Shown in pieces: positions 1 to 8,634 of a DNA stretch of 28,462 bases; within the stretch, counting starts at the first letter, position 1, and every line of letters starts with the position of its first letter. The notes beneath the pieces were generated by a model that did not search any database, was not told the DNA's origin, and was given only the letters and a program-made list of their open reading frames with translations. The DNA comes from Bacteroidales bacterium (lineage in GTDB: Bacteria; Bacteroidota; Bacteroidia; Bacteroidales; ML635J-15): positions 1 to 28,462 of the forward strand of contig JAQVPT010000007.1 in assembly GCA_028701945.1 (NCBI GenBank), given 5' to 3'. The translations under genes were made by a program, and so were the position numbers.

Positions 1-3000
1 TGGGAACATTTGACCCTACTGTTTCGGGAAGTGGCATACATAATATTACTTATACCATAATTCAAGGAGCATGTACAAATATTGATAGTTTTGAAATGCA
101 TGTTGATGCTGAGGTTGATGCAAGTATCACGCCTGCAGGTCCATTTTGCGACAATGAATCAATAACAAGTTTAACTGCAGTTGATGCTGGCGGAGTTTGG
201 TCTGGTACTGGTATTGTTAATGCTTCTACTGGATTGTTTCATCCTAATATTGCTGGTGCAGGCGATCATGTTATAACTTATGCAATTGTAAATGGTACCT
301 GTTCCGATTCTGATACTGAAACTATTCATGTTGATGAATTTCAAAGTACAACTATATCACCAGCAGGTCCATTTTGCGAAACAGATGCTGCAACTAATTT
401 AACAGCTGCTACTTTAGGTGGCACGTGGACTGGTACTGGAATAACCGATCCTGTTAATGGAACTTTTAATCCTGCAATTGCTGGTAGTGGAAATCATATT
501 ATAACTTATGAAATTACAAATGGAGCATGTTTTAGCTCCAGCACATTAAATATTCGCGTTGATGATTTTTATGACGCTACAATTACTCCTGCAGGCCCGT
601 TTTGTAATAACGAATCGGCAGTAACATTAACTGCAGCCTCGTCTGGCGGAACTTGGTCTGGAACTGGAATTACAGACGCAATAAACGGAACTTTCCATCC
701 TGGCATTGCTGGTCCTGGCGACTTTATAATACAGTATCAAACCAATAATGGTTTATGTAGTGATTCACATACTATAAGCATCCATGTAGATGATTTTTTT
801 GATGCCATTATCAGTCCTATTGCTGATTATTGTGAAACACATCCATCTATTAATCTTGTTGCGACTAATCCGGGAGGATTGTGGAGTGGTAATGGAATAA
901 TTGTTCCTGCATTGGGTACTTTTGACCCTGCAACTGCTGGTAGTGGAAGTCATTTGATAACTTACGAAATTAGTAATGGTGCTTGCTATTCATCAGACAC
1001 TGAAATTGTAAATATTGACGCACAACCAGACCCTACGATTACTCTTGTAAGTGCATTATGTGAAAATGAGCCGTTATTTAATTTGACTGCTGCCCAAAGT
1101 GGTGGTGTTTGGACTGGAGATGGAATTATCAATTCAACTACTGGAGCCTTTAATGCGTTTATAGCTGGTGAAGGGGATCATATCATTACTTACGATATTG
1201 TTAATGGAACTTGTTCCGCAACCGATTCGCATACAATTCATGTTGATGCTTATCCAGATACAAATTTAACTCCAGTAGGTCCGTTTTGTGAAACTGATGC
1301 TCTCATTGATCTTACAGAGCCTTCAATTGGTGGAGTGTGGTCAGGAAATGGTATTACAGATGATGTTTCTGGCATCTTTAGTCCTGTTATCGCTGGAGGT
1401 GGAACTCACGAAGTAACTTATACGCTTATAAATGGTGCATGTACGTCAATCGGAACAATAGACATTATTGTTGATACTTCTGTTAATGCAGAAATAACAG
1501 ATGTAGGACCATTTTGCGATTCTGATTCTTCTGTAATTCTTGTAGCGGTTAGTCTGGGAGGAACATGGTCAGGTACAGGGATTGTTAATCCCACAACAGG
1601 ATTATTTAGCCCCTCAGATGCAGGTCCAGGAAATCATACTATTACTTATTCTGTTGATAATGGTGCTTGCAATGATACCGATAATACTATCATAGTTGTT
1701 GAGGATGCTCCTGATGTGTCAATTTTGACGAATGGCCCATTTTGCGAAACAGAAGGTAATCAGTTGTTTACTGCAAATATAGTAGGAGGAGAGTGGAGTG
1801 GTAATGGAATGGATATTACTGGAGACTTTAATCCAAGCCTTGCTGGTTTCGGAGTTCATACAATAACATATACACTTAATTCGGGAGCTTGTGTTGTTAT
1901 AAACCAAGTTGATGTTACTGTTGATGAATTTATTGATGCTGAAATAACTTCGACAGGTCCATTTTGTTTTAATGATACTCCTTTAGACCTTTCCGCAACT
2001 AATATTGGCGGAGTATGGTCGGGGAATGGCACTAATCCAGATGGTTTATTTTCTCCTGATATTGCAGGAGTTGGTGATCATGTAATTACTTATGAAATTA
2101 CAAATGGTGCTTGTGTTGATGATGATATTCAAACGATAAGTGTAAATAATAATCCAGATGCTACTATTAGTGGTCCTTTGGATGTTTGTCTTAACGACCC
2201 GATTTTCAACTATACTGCCGTTGATGGTGGAGGAGTTTGGTCGGGTACTGGAATAATTGATGTCGATGCAGGAACTTTTGACCCTTCTGTTTCAGGTGCA
2301 GGCGAAATTCCAGTTTCTTATGAGGTTACTGTAAATGGTTGTACGTCAATAGGTTTGGATACGTTGTCAGTTTACGCTTTACCAATTGTAACTATATCAG
2401 GTATTTATCTAGATTATTGCTTGAATGATGAGGCTCAGTTTGTGAATGTTTCTCCAGCGGGCGGAGTTTTACTTGGTGCTGCAATTATCGACACACTGTT
2501 TGACCCACTGTTAGCAGGAGTTGGAACTCATCAAATATCTTATTCTTATTCTGATATAAATGGCTGTTCTGATACTGCATATTTGAGTCTTGAAGTTCAT
2601 GATATGCCGCATACAAGTATTTCCGGGATAGATGACTATTATTGCATGTCTAATGACACTGTTTATCCTATTGTTTTACCTATTGGTGGATCCCTAATGG
2701 GACAAGGAGTAGAGAATGATTTCTTTGTTCCTCACCTCGCAGGAGCAGGCGATTTTGAACTCATGTATTACTTTACGGATGCTAATGGATGTTCTGATAC
2801 TTCATATATTAATACAAGTGTAGTGGATTATTCAAGTATTGAATTTGATATTACTCAACCATTATGTTTTGGAGATTCAAGTGGGATTGTTATAGCAAAT
2901 GTTACCAGCGGAATTGGACCTTATGATTATTTGTGGAGTGATGCAGGAACTACACTGATTGATAGTATTACTAGTGTTTCGTCAGGTTGGTACTATCTAT

Positions 3001-4937
3001 CTGTTACAGATAGCCTTGCTTGTATTACTATTGATAGTGTTTTTGTAGATGCCCCATCTCAATTGATGATAGACATAAGTTATTCTGCTGCAGGTTGTGA
3101 GGGATTAGAGGATGCTTGGGCTTTAGCTAGTGTAAGCGGTGGTACTCCTGGATATCAATTTCTATGGGATGATGTAATCTCAACGGATACAGCGTTGTTA
3201 GAAAATTTGCAGGTAGGCAATTATATTGTAACTGTAACAGATCAAAATTTATGTCAGGCAACAGATACTGCTTTTATAGTGGAGATTGATGCTATGACTT
3301 TAAGTTTTACTGATGTGTCAAATCCTAGTTGTTTTATGTATAGCGATGGAACAGCAACAGTTGTTCCGGCAGGGGGCACAGAGCCATATACTGCAGTTTG
3401 GAATGATGCTGATTCAACTACAAATCTTACTGTTTCTAATCTTTCTGCAGGATATTATTCTGTTACAATTACAGATGTAAATAATTGTCAAACATTAGAT
3501 AGTGTGTTGATTATAGACCCCGAAGGCTTATCTCTCGAAGTAATAATAAGTCCTGTTATTTGTTCTCAACAAACAGGCTCTGTCGCTATCACAGTTAGCG
3601 GTGGAACATTACCTTATAATTACTACTGGTCAACTGGCGATACTGTACCTGTGTTATTTAATGTGTTGTCAGAAACTTATGATTTTACTGTTTTAGATGC
3701 GAATGCTTGTTCGATTGATACGTCAATTTTTATTCCTGTTGAAAGTAACATAAATGTAAATATTGTACAAACAAATCACAATTTGTGTTTTGGCGATAAA
3801 GAAGCAGTGCTTGTTGCTCATTCTACTAATGGTAATATGCCTCTTACGTATTTATGGTCTAATCTTGTAGTAGATTCTATAAATTCTGATTTGCCTGCTA
3901 ATGTTTATCATGTTACTGTTACTGATGCGTGGGGATGTTTTGGGGTAGATTCGGTTACGGTAACTGTACCCGAAAAACTGAGTTTGGAAGTAAGTTCTCA
4001 GGATATTAGATGTCGCGGCGAGTTATCAGGAACGGCAAGTGTTGCAGCTAGCGGTGGAACTGAACCTTATTATGCTAAATGGCAAAATGGAGATACTCAT
4101 TTTAATACTAGCGGATTAGGAGCTGGCCCAATTTGGGTAACAGTTACTGACGCAAATAATTGTGTTGAAAGTGGATACTCTGTTATTTCAGAACCAACAA
4201 CAGGGATTGAAATTAATTTCAATGTTGAGCAAATAACTTGTTATGGGGAAGCTGATGGTGCTATTAACGCATTTGCAAGTGGTGGTAATCCACCTTATTG
4301 GTTCTCGTGGTATGTGAATGGAACCGAAGTTAATAGTGCTACAATTAGAAATCTTGGAGCTGGCTATTATACGCTTATGGTGAGCGATAATAATGCTTGT
4401 ACTCAAGATACGGTTGTCAGAATTAATGAAGTTGCTCCAATAAATGCTACAGTCGTAACAGGAAACACATCGTGTACTGGTAATTATGACGGTTATATTG
4501 CAATTGATGCAGTAGGCGGAACAGAACCTTATGCGTATTATTTGATGGGAACTCAGTGGGATTCAAATATAATAGATTCTTTGTATCGTGGCGAATACTA
4601 TATATCAGTCTTAGATTCTAACAATTGCGAAGTTAATTTAGGACCTATTTATATTGCTGACGCTGATGTAGATTGCCTATTGATTCCTGCTGCATTTAGT
4701 CCAAATGGAGACGGCTATAATGATGTGTTCTTTATCCAAAATATACACTTATACCCTCGTTCAGTTGTTCAAATATATAATAGGTGGGGGCAACTGCTCT
4801 ACGAAGACTTAGGAATTAACGGATTCTGGGATGGTACTTATAATGGAAATCCTGTGCCTACTGGTGCATATCTGTATAATATCATTCTAAATATTGATGA
4901 AGATCCACGTGTTGGTACGATAACGATTGTTAGATAA
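1..4937 (+). CDS. Giant repeat surface protein with gliding-motility / type IX secretion C-terminal domain (5' end missing)
   Basis: This is the C-terminal part of a very large secreted adhesin-like protein. The frame is open from base 3, and the residues before the first Met (base 96) already belong to a repeat, so the true start lies to the left. Counting from that Met, residues ~1-910 hold 12 repeats of ~76 residues with the pattern GPFC..., GGxWSGxGI, AGxGxHxITY and NGxC...VD. Residues ~911-1524 hold 8 SprB-type repeats (C-x-G-x-x-x-G, SGGTxPYxxxW, YxVTVTDxNxC). Residues ~1525-1613 are a CHU_C/TIGR04131-type domain with FSPNGDGYND, a YNRWG motif, WDG and PTGAYLY. Known family role: this C-terminal domain is a type B signal for export by the type IX secretion system, and SprB is a gliding adhesin. 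Adhesion or motility here is inference. Each complete repeat contains two cysteines. No clear terminator directly follows the stop. Confidence 0.9.
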   Translation, partial: GTFDPTVSGSGIHNITYTIIQGACTNIDSFEMHVDAEVDASITPAGPFCDNESITSLTAVDAGGVWSGTGIVNASTGLFHPNIAGAGDHVITYAIVNGTCSDSDTETIHVDEFQSTTISPAGPFCETDAATNLTAATLGGTWTGTGITDPVNGTFNPAIAGSGNHIITYEITNGACFSSSTLNIRVDDFYDATITPAGPFCNNESAVTLTAASSGGTWSGTGITDAINGTFHPGIAGPGDFIIQYQTNNGLCSDSHTISIHVDDFFDAIISPIADYCETHPSINLVATNPGGLWSGNGIIVPALGTFDPATAGSGSHLITYEISNGACYSSDTEIVNIDAQPDPTITLVSALCENEPLFNLTAAQSGGVWTGDGIINSTTGAFNAFIAGEGDHIITYDIVNGTCSATDSHTIHVDAYPDTNLTPVGPFCETDALIDLTEPSIGGVWSGNGITDDVSGIFSPVIAGGGTHEVTYTLINGACTSIGTIDIIVDTSVNAEITDVGPFCDSDSSVILVAVSLGGTWSGTGIVNPTTGLFSPSDAGPGNHTITYSVDNGACNDTDNTIIVVEDAPDVSILTNGPFCETEGNQLFTANIVGGEWSGNGMDITGDFNPSLAGFGVHTITYTLNSGACVVINQVDVTVDEFIDAEITSTGPFCFNDTPLDLSATNIGGVWSGNGTNPDGLFSPDIAGVGDHVITYEITNGACVDDDIQTISVNNNPDATISGPLDVCLNDPIFNYTAVDGGGVWSGTGIIDVDAGTFDPSVSGAGEIPVSYEVTVNGCTSIGLDTLSVYALPIVTISGIYLDYCLNDEAQFVNVSPAGGVLLGAAIIDTLFDPLLAGVGTHQISYSYSDINGCSDTAYLSLEVHDMPHTSISGIDDYYCMSNDTVYPIVLPIGGSLMGQGVENDFFVPHLAGAGDFELMYYFTDANGCSDTSYINTSVVDYSSIEFDITQPLCFGDSSGIVIANVTSGIGPYDYLWSDAGTTLIDSITSVSSGWYYLSVTDSLACITIDSVFVDAPSQLMIDISYSAAGCEGLEDAWALASVSGGTPGYQFLWDDVISTDTALLENLQVGNYIVTVTDQNLCQATDTAFIVEIDAMTLSFTDVSNPSCFMYSDGTATVVPAGGTEPYTAVWNDADSTTNLTVSNLSAGYYSVTITDVNNCQTLDSVLIIDPEGLSLEVIISPVICSQQTGSVAITVSGGTLPYNYYWSTGDTVPVLFNVLSETYDFTVLDANACSIDTSIFIPVESNINVNIVQTNHNLCFGDKEAVLVAHSTNGNMPLTYLWSNLVVDSINSDLPANVYHVTVTDAWGCFGVDSVTVTVPEKLSLEVSSQDIRCRGELSGTASVAASGGTEPYYAKWQNGDTHFNTSGLGAGPIWVTVTDANNCVESGYSVISEPTTGIEINFNVEQITCYGEADGAINAFASGGNPPYWFSWYVNGTEVNSATIRNLGAGYYTLMVSDNNACTQDTVVRINEVAPINATVVTGNTSCTGNYDGYIAIDAVGGTEPYAYYLMGTQWDSNIIDSLYRGEYYISVLDSNNCEVNLGPIYIADADVDCLLIPAAFSPNGDGYNDVFFIQNIHLYPRSVVQIYNRWGQLLYEDLGINGFWDGTYNGNPVPTGAYLYNIILNIDEDPRVGTITIVR

Positions 4938-5299
4938 AGAACTTATACATTTTAGGTTAATTTAGCTTTTGGCAAATTTGTTTCTCTTTTATCGTTTGGT
5001 AGCGAAGTAAAAATTGAGAACAATCAATTGACATGAAATGTTTTGCACTTATATTGATATTGAGCCAAATTTTGCGATTATTTTGTTATAAATACAGAAA
5101 CATGAAAAATATCCCATATAAGGACTGTCAAACATAGATTTATTCAAGTAAATTACGCTACAAACCAGTAAACCATTTTCTTTTTTACAGTATTGCTGTG
5201 AATCAACGATTATTATTTTTGCTCTTATTATTCTCGGATAAATCTGAGCGAACTACGACAAAATGGGTTAACAGTATCAGTATTATGTATTGTACCAAT

Positions 5300-5333
5300 A
5301 AAAATTGAGTAGTAGTATAAAACCACTACTCAA
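5300..5333 (-). terminator. Intrinsic terminator downstream of dcp
   Basis: TTGAGTAGT (5305-5313) and ACTACTCAA (5325-5333) form a perfect 9-bp stem with an 11-base loop. Read on the minus strand, the stem is followed directly by TTTTTATTGG, as in a Rho-independent terminator about 40 bases after the dcp stop. On the plus strand only a weak CTTTATC follows, so action on the adhesin transcript is possible but less certain. Confidence 0.7.
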
Positions 5334-5340
5334 CTTTATC

Positions 5341-5356
5341 ACACTTTTAAAAGTGT
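5341..5356. repeat. Perfect 16-base palindrome ACACTTTTAAAAGTGT
   Basis: This exact palindrome lies between the dcp stop and its terminator hairpin. It could fold as a short hairpin that reinforces termination, or be a dyad protein site. The sequence alone does not decide. Confidence 0.5.
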
Positions 5357-5375
5357 TTATATCAAAATTAGTATT

Positions 5376-7499
5376 TTATTTTAAGCCTCTTTTTTCAAGT
5401 AAAGCATCAATCTTAGGTTCACGACCTCTAAAGTTAACAAACATAGTCATCGGATCATCTTTATGTCCGTTTGAGTAAATGTTTTCTTTGAGTGAAGCTG
5501 CTGTTTCTTTGTCAAACAAACCATTTTCTTTAAATGCTTCAAACACATCAGAATCTAAAACTTCGCTCCAGATATAGCTGTAATAACCGCTTGAATATCC
5601 TCCCGCAAATATATGTGAGAAATATGTAGTTCTGTATCTTGCAACAATTTCAGGAATTAATCCTAGTTTTTCTAATGCTTTTTTCTCAGCTTTAAGAACA
5701 TCAGTCTCAGTCATTCCAGTCAAGGTATGCCAAAATAAATCAAGATATGCTGCTGCAAGATACTCGGTTGTTCCAAATCCTTGGTTAAAAGTACCAACAG
5801 CTTTCATTTTTGCAAGTAACTCCTCTGGAATTGGTTCATTTGTTTGATAATGAAGTGCATAAGTTTTTAGCACTTCTGGTTCAGCTGCCCAGTTTTCCAT
5901 TAGTTGAGAAGGTAATTCCACGAAATCACGAGGCACATTAGTTCCACTTGTTGTAGGATATTGGCAATCTGACAACATTCCGTGTAATCCGTGTCCAAAT
6001 TCGTGGAAAAGAGTTTGAGCTTCGTCAAATGTTAATAGAGATGGTTGCGATGCTGTTGGTTTAGAAAAATTACAGTTAATAGTAATAATAGGAGAAACGT
6101 TTTTGCCATCATAAACATATTGAGCTCTAAAGTCGCTCATCCATGCTCCTCCACTTTTAGTTGCACGTGGAAAATAATCCATGTATAAAACTGCAATATG
6201 TTCCCCGTTTTCGTCAGTAACTTCGTAAGCTTCAACATCAGGATGGTAAATTGGTAATTCGTCTGTTTTAGTAAAGTTGAGTCCAAATAATTTTCCTGAA
6301 ACGTTAAATACTCCTTCTTTTACTTTTGTGAGCTCAAAATATGGTTTTAACATTTCTTCGTCCATATCATACTTGTCTTTACGAACTCTTTCGGTGTAGT
6401 ATCTCCAGTCATAAGCTTGCAAATCGTCATTTATGCCATCTTGCTTCATCATCTGTCTGTACATGCCTGCTTCTTGTTTAGCAACTGCTAAAGCTGGTGT
6501 CCATAATTGATCTAAGAGAGCATATACTGCCTCAGGATTTTTTGCCATGTTATCTTCTAAAATTCTTTCTGCATGATTATTATAACCTAAAAGTTGAGCT
6601 TTTTCAATTCTTAGTGTTGCCATTTCGAGAGCGATGTCTTTATTATCATATTCATTGTTATTATTACAACGATTGACGTAAGCAGTTTGAATTTCTTTAC
6701 GCAATTCACGATTTTCAGAATATTGTAAAAAAGGTAAAACACTTGGATTATGAAGTGTAAAAATCCATTTTCCTTCCATGTCGTTTTCTTTGGCAACAAT
6801 TGCTGCTGCTTCGATAAGAGCCTCTGGTAATCCTGCCAGATCTTTCTCATTTTCAATTACGAGCTGAAAATTATTCGTTTCTGCAAGAAGGTTGTCTCCA
6901 AACTGTAATGATAAGAGGGATAGTTTTTCGTTAATTTTCTTCAGGCTATTTTTATCTTCATCATTTAATTTTGCACCACCATTAACAAAGTTTTTGTAAG
7001 TTAAATTAAGTAGCATGTCTTGTTCAGAATTAAGCTCAAATTTATCTTTATTGTTGTAAACTGTTTCTATCTTTGCGAAAAGGTCTGCATTCATTGAAAT
7101 TTCATCAGCATGTGCTGACATTTTTGGAGCAATACGCTGTGCAATTGCTTGCAAACTATCTGATGTATTACATGAAAGCATGTTGTAAAAAACGCCTCCC
7201 ACTTTTGAAAGTGTCTGTCCACTAAAATCTAAGGCTACAATTGTATTTTCAAATGTAGGGTCTTCTTTATTTTCAATAATTTGTTGAACATTTTTATTTT
7301 GTTCTTCCATTGCTGTTAAAAAGGCAGGCTCATAATGTTCATCCTGAATTTTGTCAAATGGAGGCACGCCAAAAGGAGTATCCCATTCTTGTAAAAGTGG
7401 ATTGTCAGCAAGACAATCTTTGTCTTTTGTTTGATTACATGAACTTATCATAACTGATAGAATTAAAATTACTAAAACACTTCCTATTGTCTTATTCAT
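5376..7499 (-). CDS. dcp: Peptidyl-dipeptidase Dcp-type M3 metallopeptidase, predicted lipoprotein
   Basis: This is a zinc metallopeptidase of family M3, which in Dcp/OpdA members removes C-terminal dipeptides from oligopeptides. I chose the Met at 7499 rather than the upstream in-frame Met at 7535 because it gives a clean lipoprotein signal: basic start, hydrophobic stretch, lipobox ISSC with Cys21. The protein is then 707 residues, a normal M3 length. From this start, the HEFGH zinc motif is at residues 499-503 and the third ligand Glu is at 528 in DFVE, the usual M3 spacing. The lipoprotein signal implies the enzyme is tethered in the periplasm or outer envelope rather than cytoplasmic as in E. 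coli Dcp. It follows dusB on the same strand after ~115 bases, and a hairpin terminator lies downstream. M3 membership is firm; the exact specificity is inferred. Confidence 0.93.
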   Translation of the reverse strand: MNKTIGSVLVILILSVMISSCNQTKDKDCLADNPLLQEWDTPFGVPPFDKIQDEHYEPAFLTAMEEQNKNVQQIIENKEDPTFENTIVALDFSGQTLSKVGGVFYNMLSCNTSDSLQAIAQRIAPKMSAHADEISMNADLFAKIETVYNNKDKFELNSEQDMLLNLTYKNFVNGGAKLNDEDKNSLKKINEKLSLLSLQFGDNLLAETNNFQLVIENEKDLAGLPEALIEAAAIVAKENDMEGKWIFTLHNPSVLPFLQYSENRELRKEIQTAYVNRCNNNNEYDNKDIALEMATLRIEKAQLLGYNNHAERILEDNMAKNPEAVYALLDQLWTPALAVAKQEAGMYRQMMKQDGINDDLQAYDWRYYTERVRKDKYDMDEEMLKPYFELTKVKEGVFNVSGKLFGLNFTKTDELPIYHPDVEAYEVTDENGEHIAVLYMDYFPRATKSGGAWMSDFRAQYVYDGKNVSPIITINCNFSKPTASQPSLLTFDEAQTLFHEFGHGLHGMLSDCQYPTTSGTNVPRDFVELPSQLMENWAAEPEVLKTYALHYQTNEPIPEELLAKMKAVGTFNQGFGTTEYLAAAYLDLFWHTLTGMTETDVLKAEKKALEKLGLIPEIVARYRTTYFSHIFAGGYSSGYYSYIWSEVLDSDVFEAFKENGLFDKETAASLKENIYSNGHKDDPMTMFVNFRGREPKIDALLEKRGLK

Positions 7500-7614
7500 A
7501 ATGATAGATTTTATTGTTTTTGTAAAATTATACAAATAGATTGTTATGGCGATATATTTCTGTTAATAAATACTTAAAACATCATACAGTGTCAGCAATT
7601 GACAATATAATTAT

Positions 7615-8619
7615 TTATAAATTTTGAGTTACGAGTTCTACTCCTCCGAATTCGGTTTCTATAAAATCGAGAACTTGTTCGATTTCCTCAACATTTTGGG
7701 CTGTGAGCAGTCTTAATCGCGTTTCTCTAAAGTTGGGGATTGATTTAAAATATAAGGCAAAGTGTCGTCTCATTTCATAAATTCCTCGCATTCCTTCTTT
7801 AAATTCAACAGATTTATGAAGATGTTCTCGGGCAAATTCAACTCTTTCGATTACTCCTGGAGGTGGCAATGTTTCTTTGGTTTTCAGATAATGTTTTACT
7901 TCTTTAAAAATCCAAGGCTTACCAATTGCAGCACGTCCAATCATAATAGCATCAACGCCATATTGCTCAAATCTATGGTAAGCAATTTCACCCGATGTGA
8001 TGTCTCCGTTTCCTATAATTGGTATTTTGATGTCAGGATTATTTTTCACTTCTCCAATAAGAGTCCAGTCTGCTTCTCCTTTGTACATTTGAGCTCTAGT
8101 TCTACCATGAATTGTTAGTGCATGGATGCCACAATTTTGGAGTAATTTTGCAACTTCTAGCACATTTTTATAAGACTCATCCCAACCTAGTCTTGTTTTA
8201 GCAGTAACTGGGATATTAGAAATATTTACTACACGTTTTGTAATTTCTTCCATTAGCGGCAGGTTTTGCATCATACCGCTTCCTGCACCTCGGGCGACTA
8301 TTTTCCTAACAGGGCAACCATAATTAAGGTCTAATAAATCTGGTTTTACAGAATTAACCATGTCAGCAGCCTTTTCCATCGCCTCAGGAATATGCCCGTA
8401 GATTTGTATTCCAACGGGTCTCTCGTAATCAAATAGTTCGAGTTTTTGTAAGCTTTTGCGGGCGTCTCTGATGAGTCCGTCGGAAGATATAAATTCACTA
8501 AACATTAAATCTGCACCAAATTTTTTGCACATATATCTAAACGAGGGGTCAGTTACATCCTCCATTGGTGCAAGAAATACGGGTTTGTCGCCAAACTCTG
8601 TATTACCTATTTTGAGCAT
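7615..8619 (-). CDS. dusB: tRNA-dihydrouridine synthase, DusB type
   Basis: This FMN-dependent enzyme reduces specific uridines in the tRNA D-loop to dihydrouridine using NADPH. The 334-residue length fits DusB. The N-terminal TIM barrel shows the flavin-binding APMEDVTD start (residues 17-24), the LNYGCPV motif with the probable catalytic acid Cys102, the AKTRLGW motif, the HGRT motif, and GNGDI near the second phosphate-binding strand. A helical C-terminal domain follows. It starts only 15 bases after the infB stop, so it is very likely cotranscribed with rimP-nusA-infB. Linkage of tRNA modification to translation genes fits this grouping. Confidence 0.95.
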   Translation of the reverse strand: MLKIGNTEFGDKPVFLAPMEDVTDPSFRYMCKKFGADLMFSEFISSDGLIRDARKSLQKLELFDYERPVGIQIYGHIPEAMEKAADMVNSVKPDLLDLNYGCPVRKIVARGAGSGMMQNLPLMEEITKRVVNISNIPVTAKTRLGWDESYKNVLEVAKLLQNCGIHALTIHGRTRAQMYKGEADWTLIGEVKNNPDIKIPIIGNGDITSGEIAYHRFEQYGVDAIMIGRAAIGKPWIFKEVKHYLKTKETLPPPGVIERVEFAREHLHKSVEFKEGMRGIYEMRRHFALYFKSIPNFRETRLRLLTAQNVEEIEQVLDFIETEFGGVELVTQNL

Positions 8620-8634
8620 AGATGTTTCTGAGGT

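Larger units (their letters stand above)
4938..5375. other. Intergenic region between converging genes
   Basis: No convincing gene is visible in this AT-rich gap between the adhesin and the convergent dcp. It contains a 9-bp-stem terminator-like hairpin (5305-5333), a perfect 16-base palindrome (5341-5356) and a weaker stem at 5233-5248 that includes one G-U pair. A 34-residue ORF at 5033-5137 is not supported by anything else. Confidence 0.6.

Noticed and set aside
5033..5137. 34-residue plus-strand ORF with a hydrophobic start in the gap after the adhesin
   Set aside because: It is short and has no ribosome binding site. A promoter-like TTTG-N18-TATCGTTTG upstream has the wrong -7 spacing. 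Chance is the simplest explanation.
7590..7604. TGTCA-GCAAT-TGACA hairpin between dusB and dcp
   Set aside because: The stem is only 5 bp and has no following T-run on the minus strand, so it is not a credible terminator.
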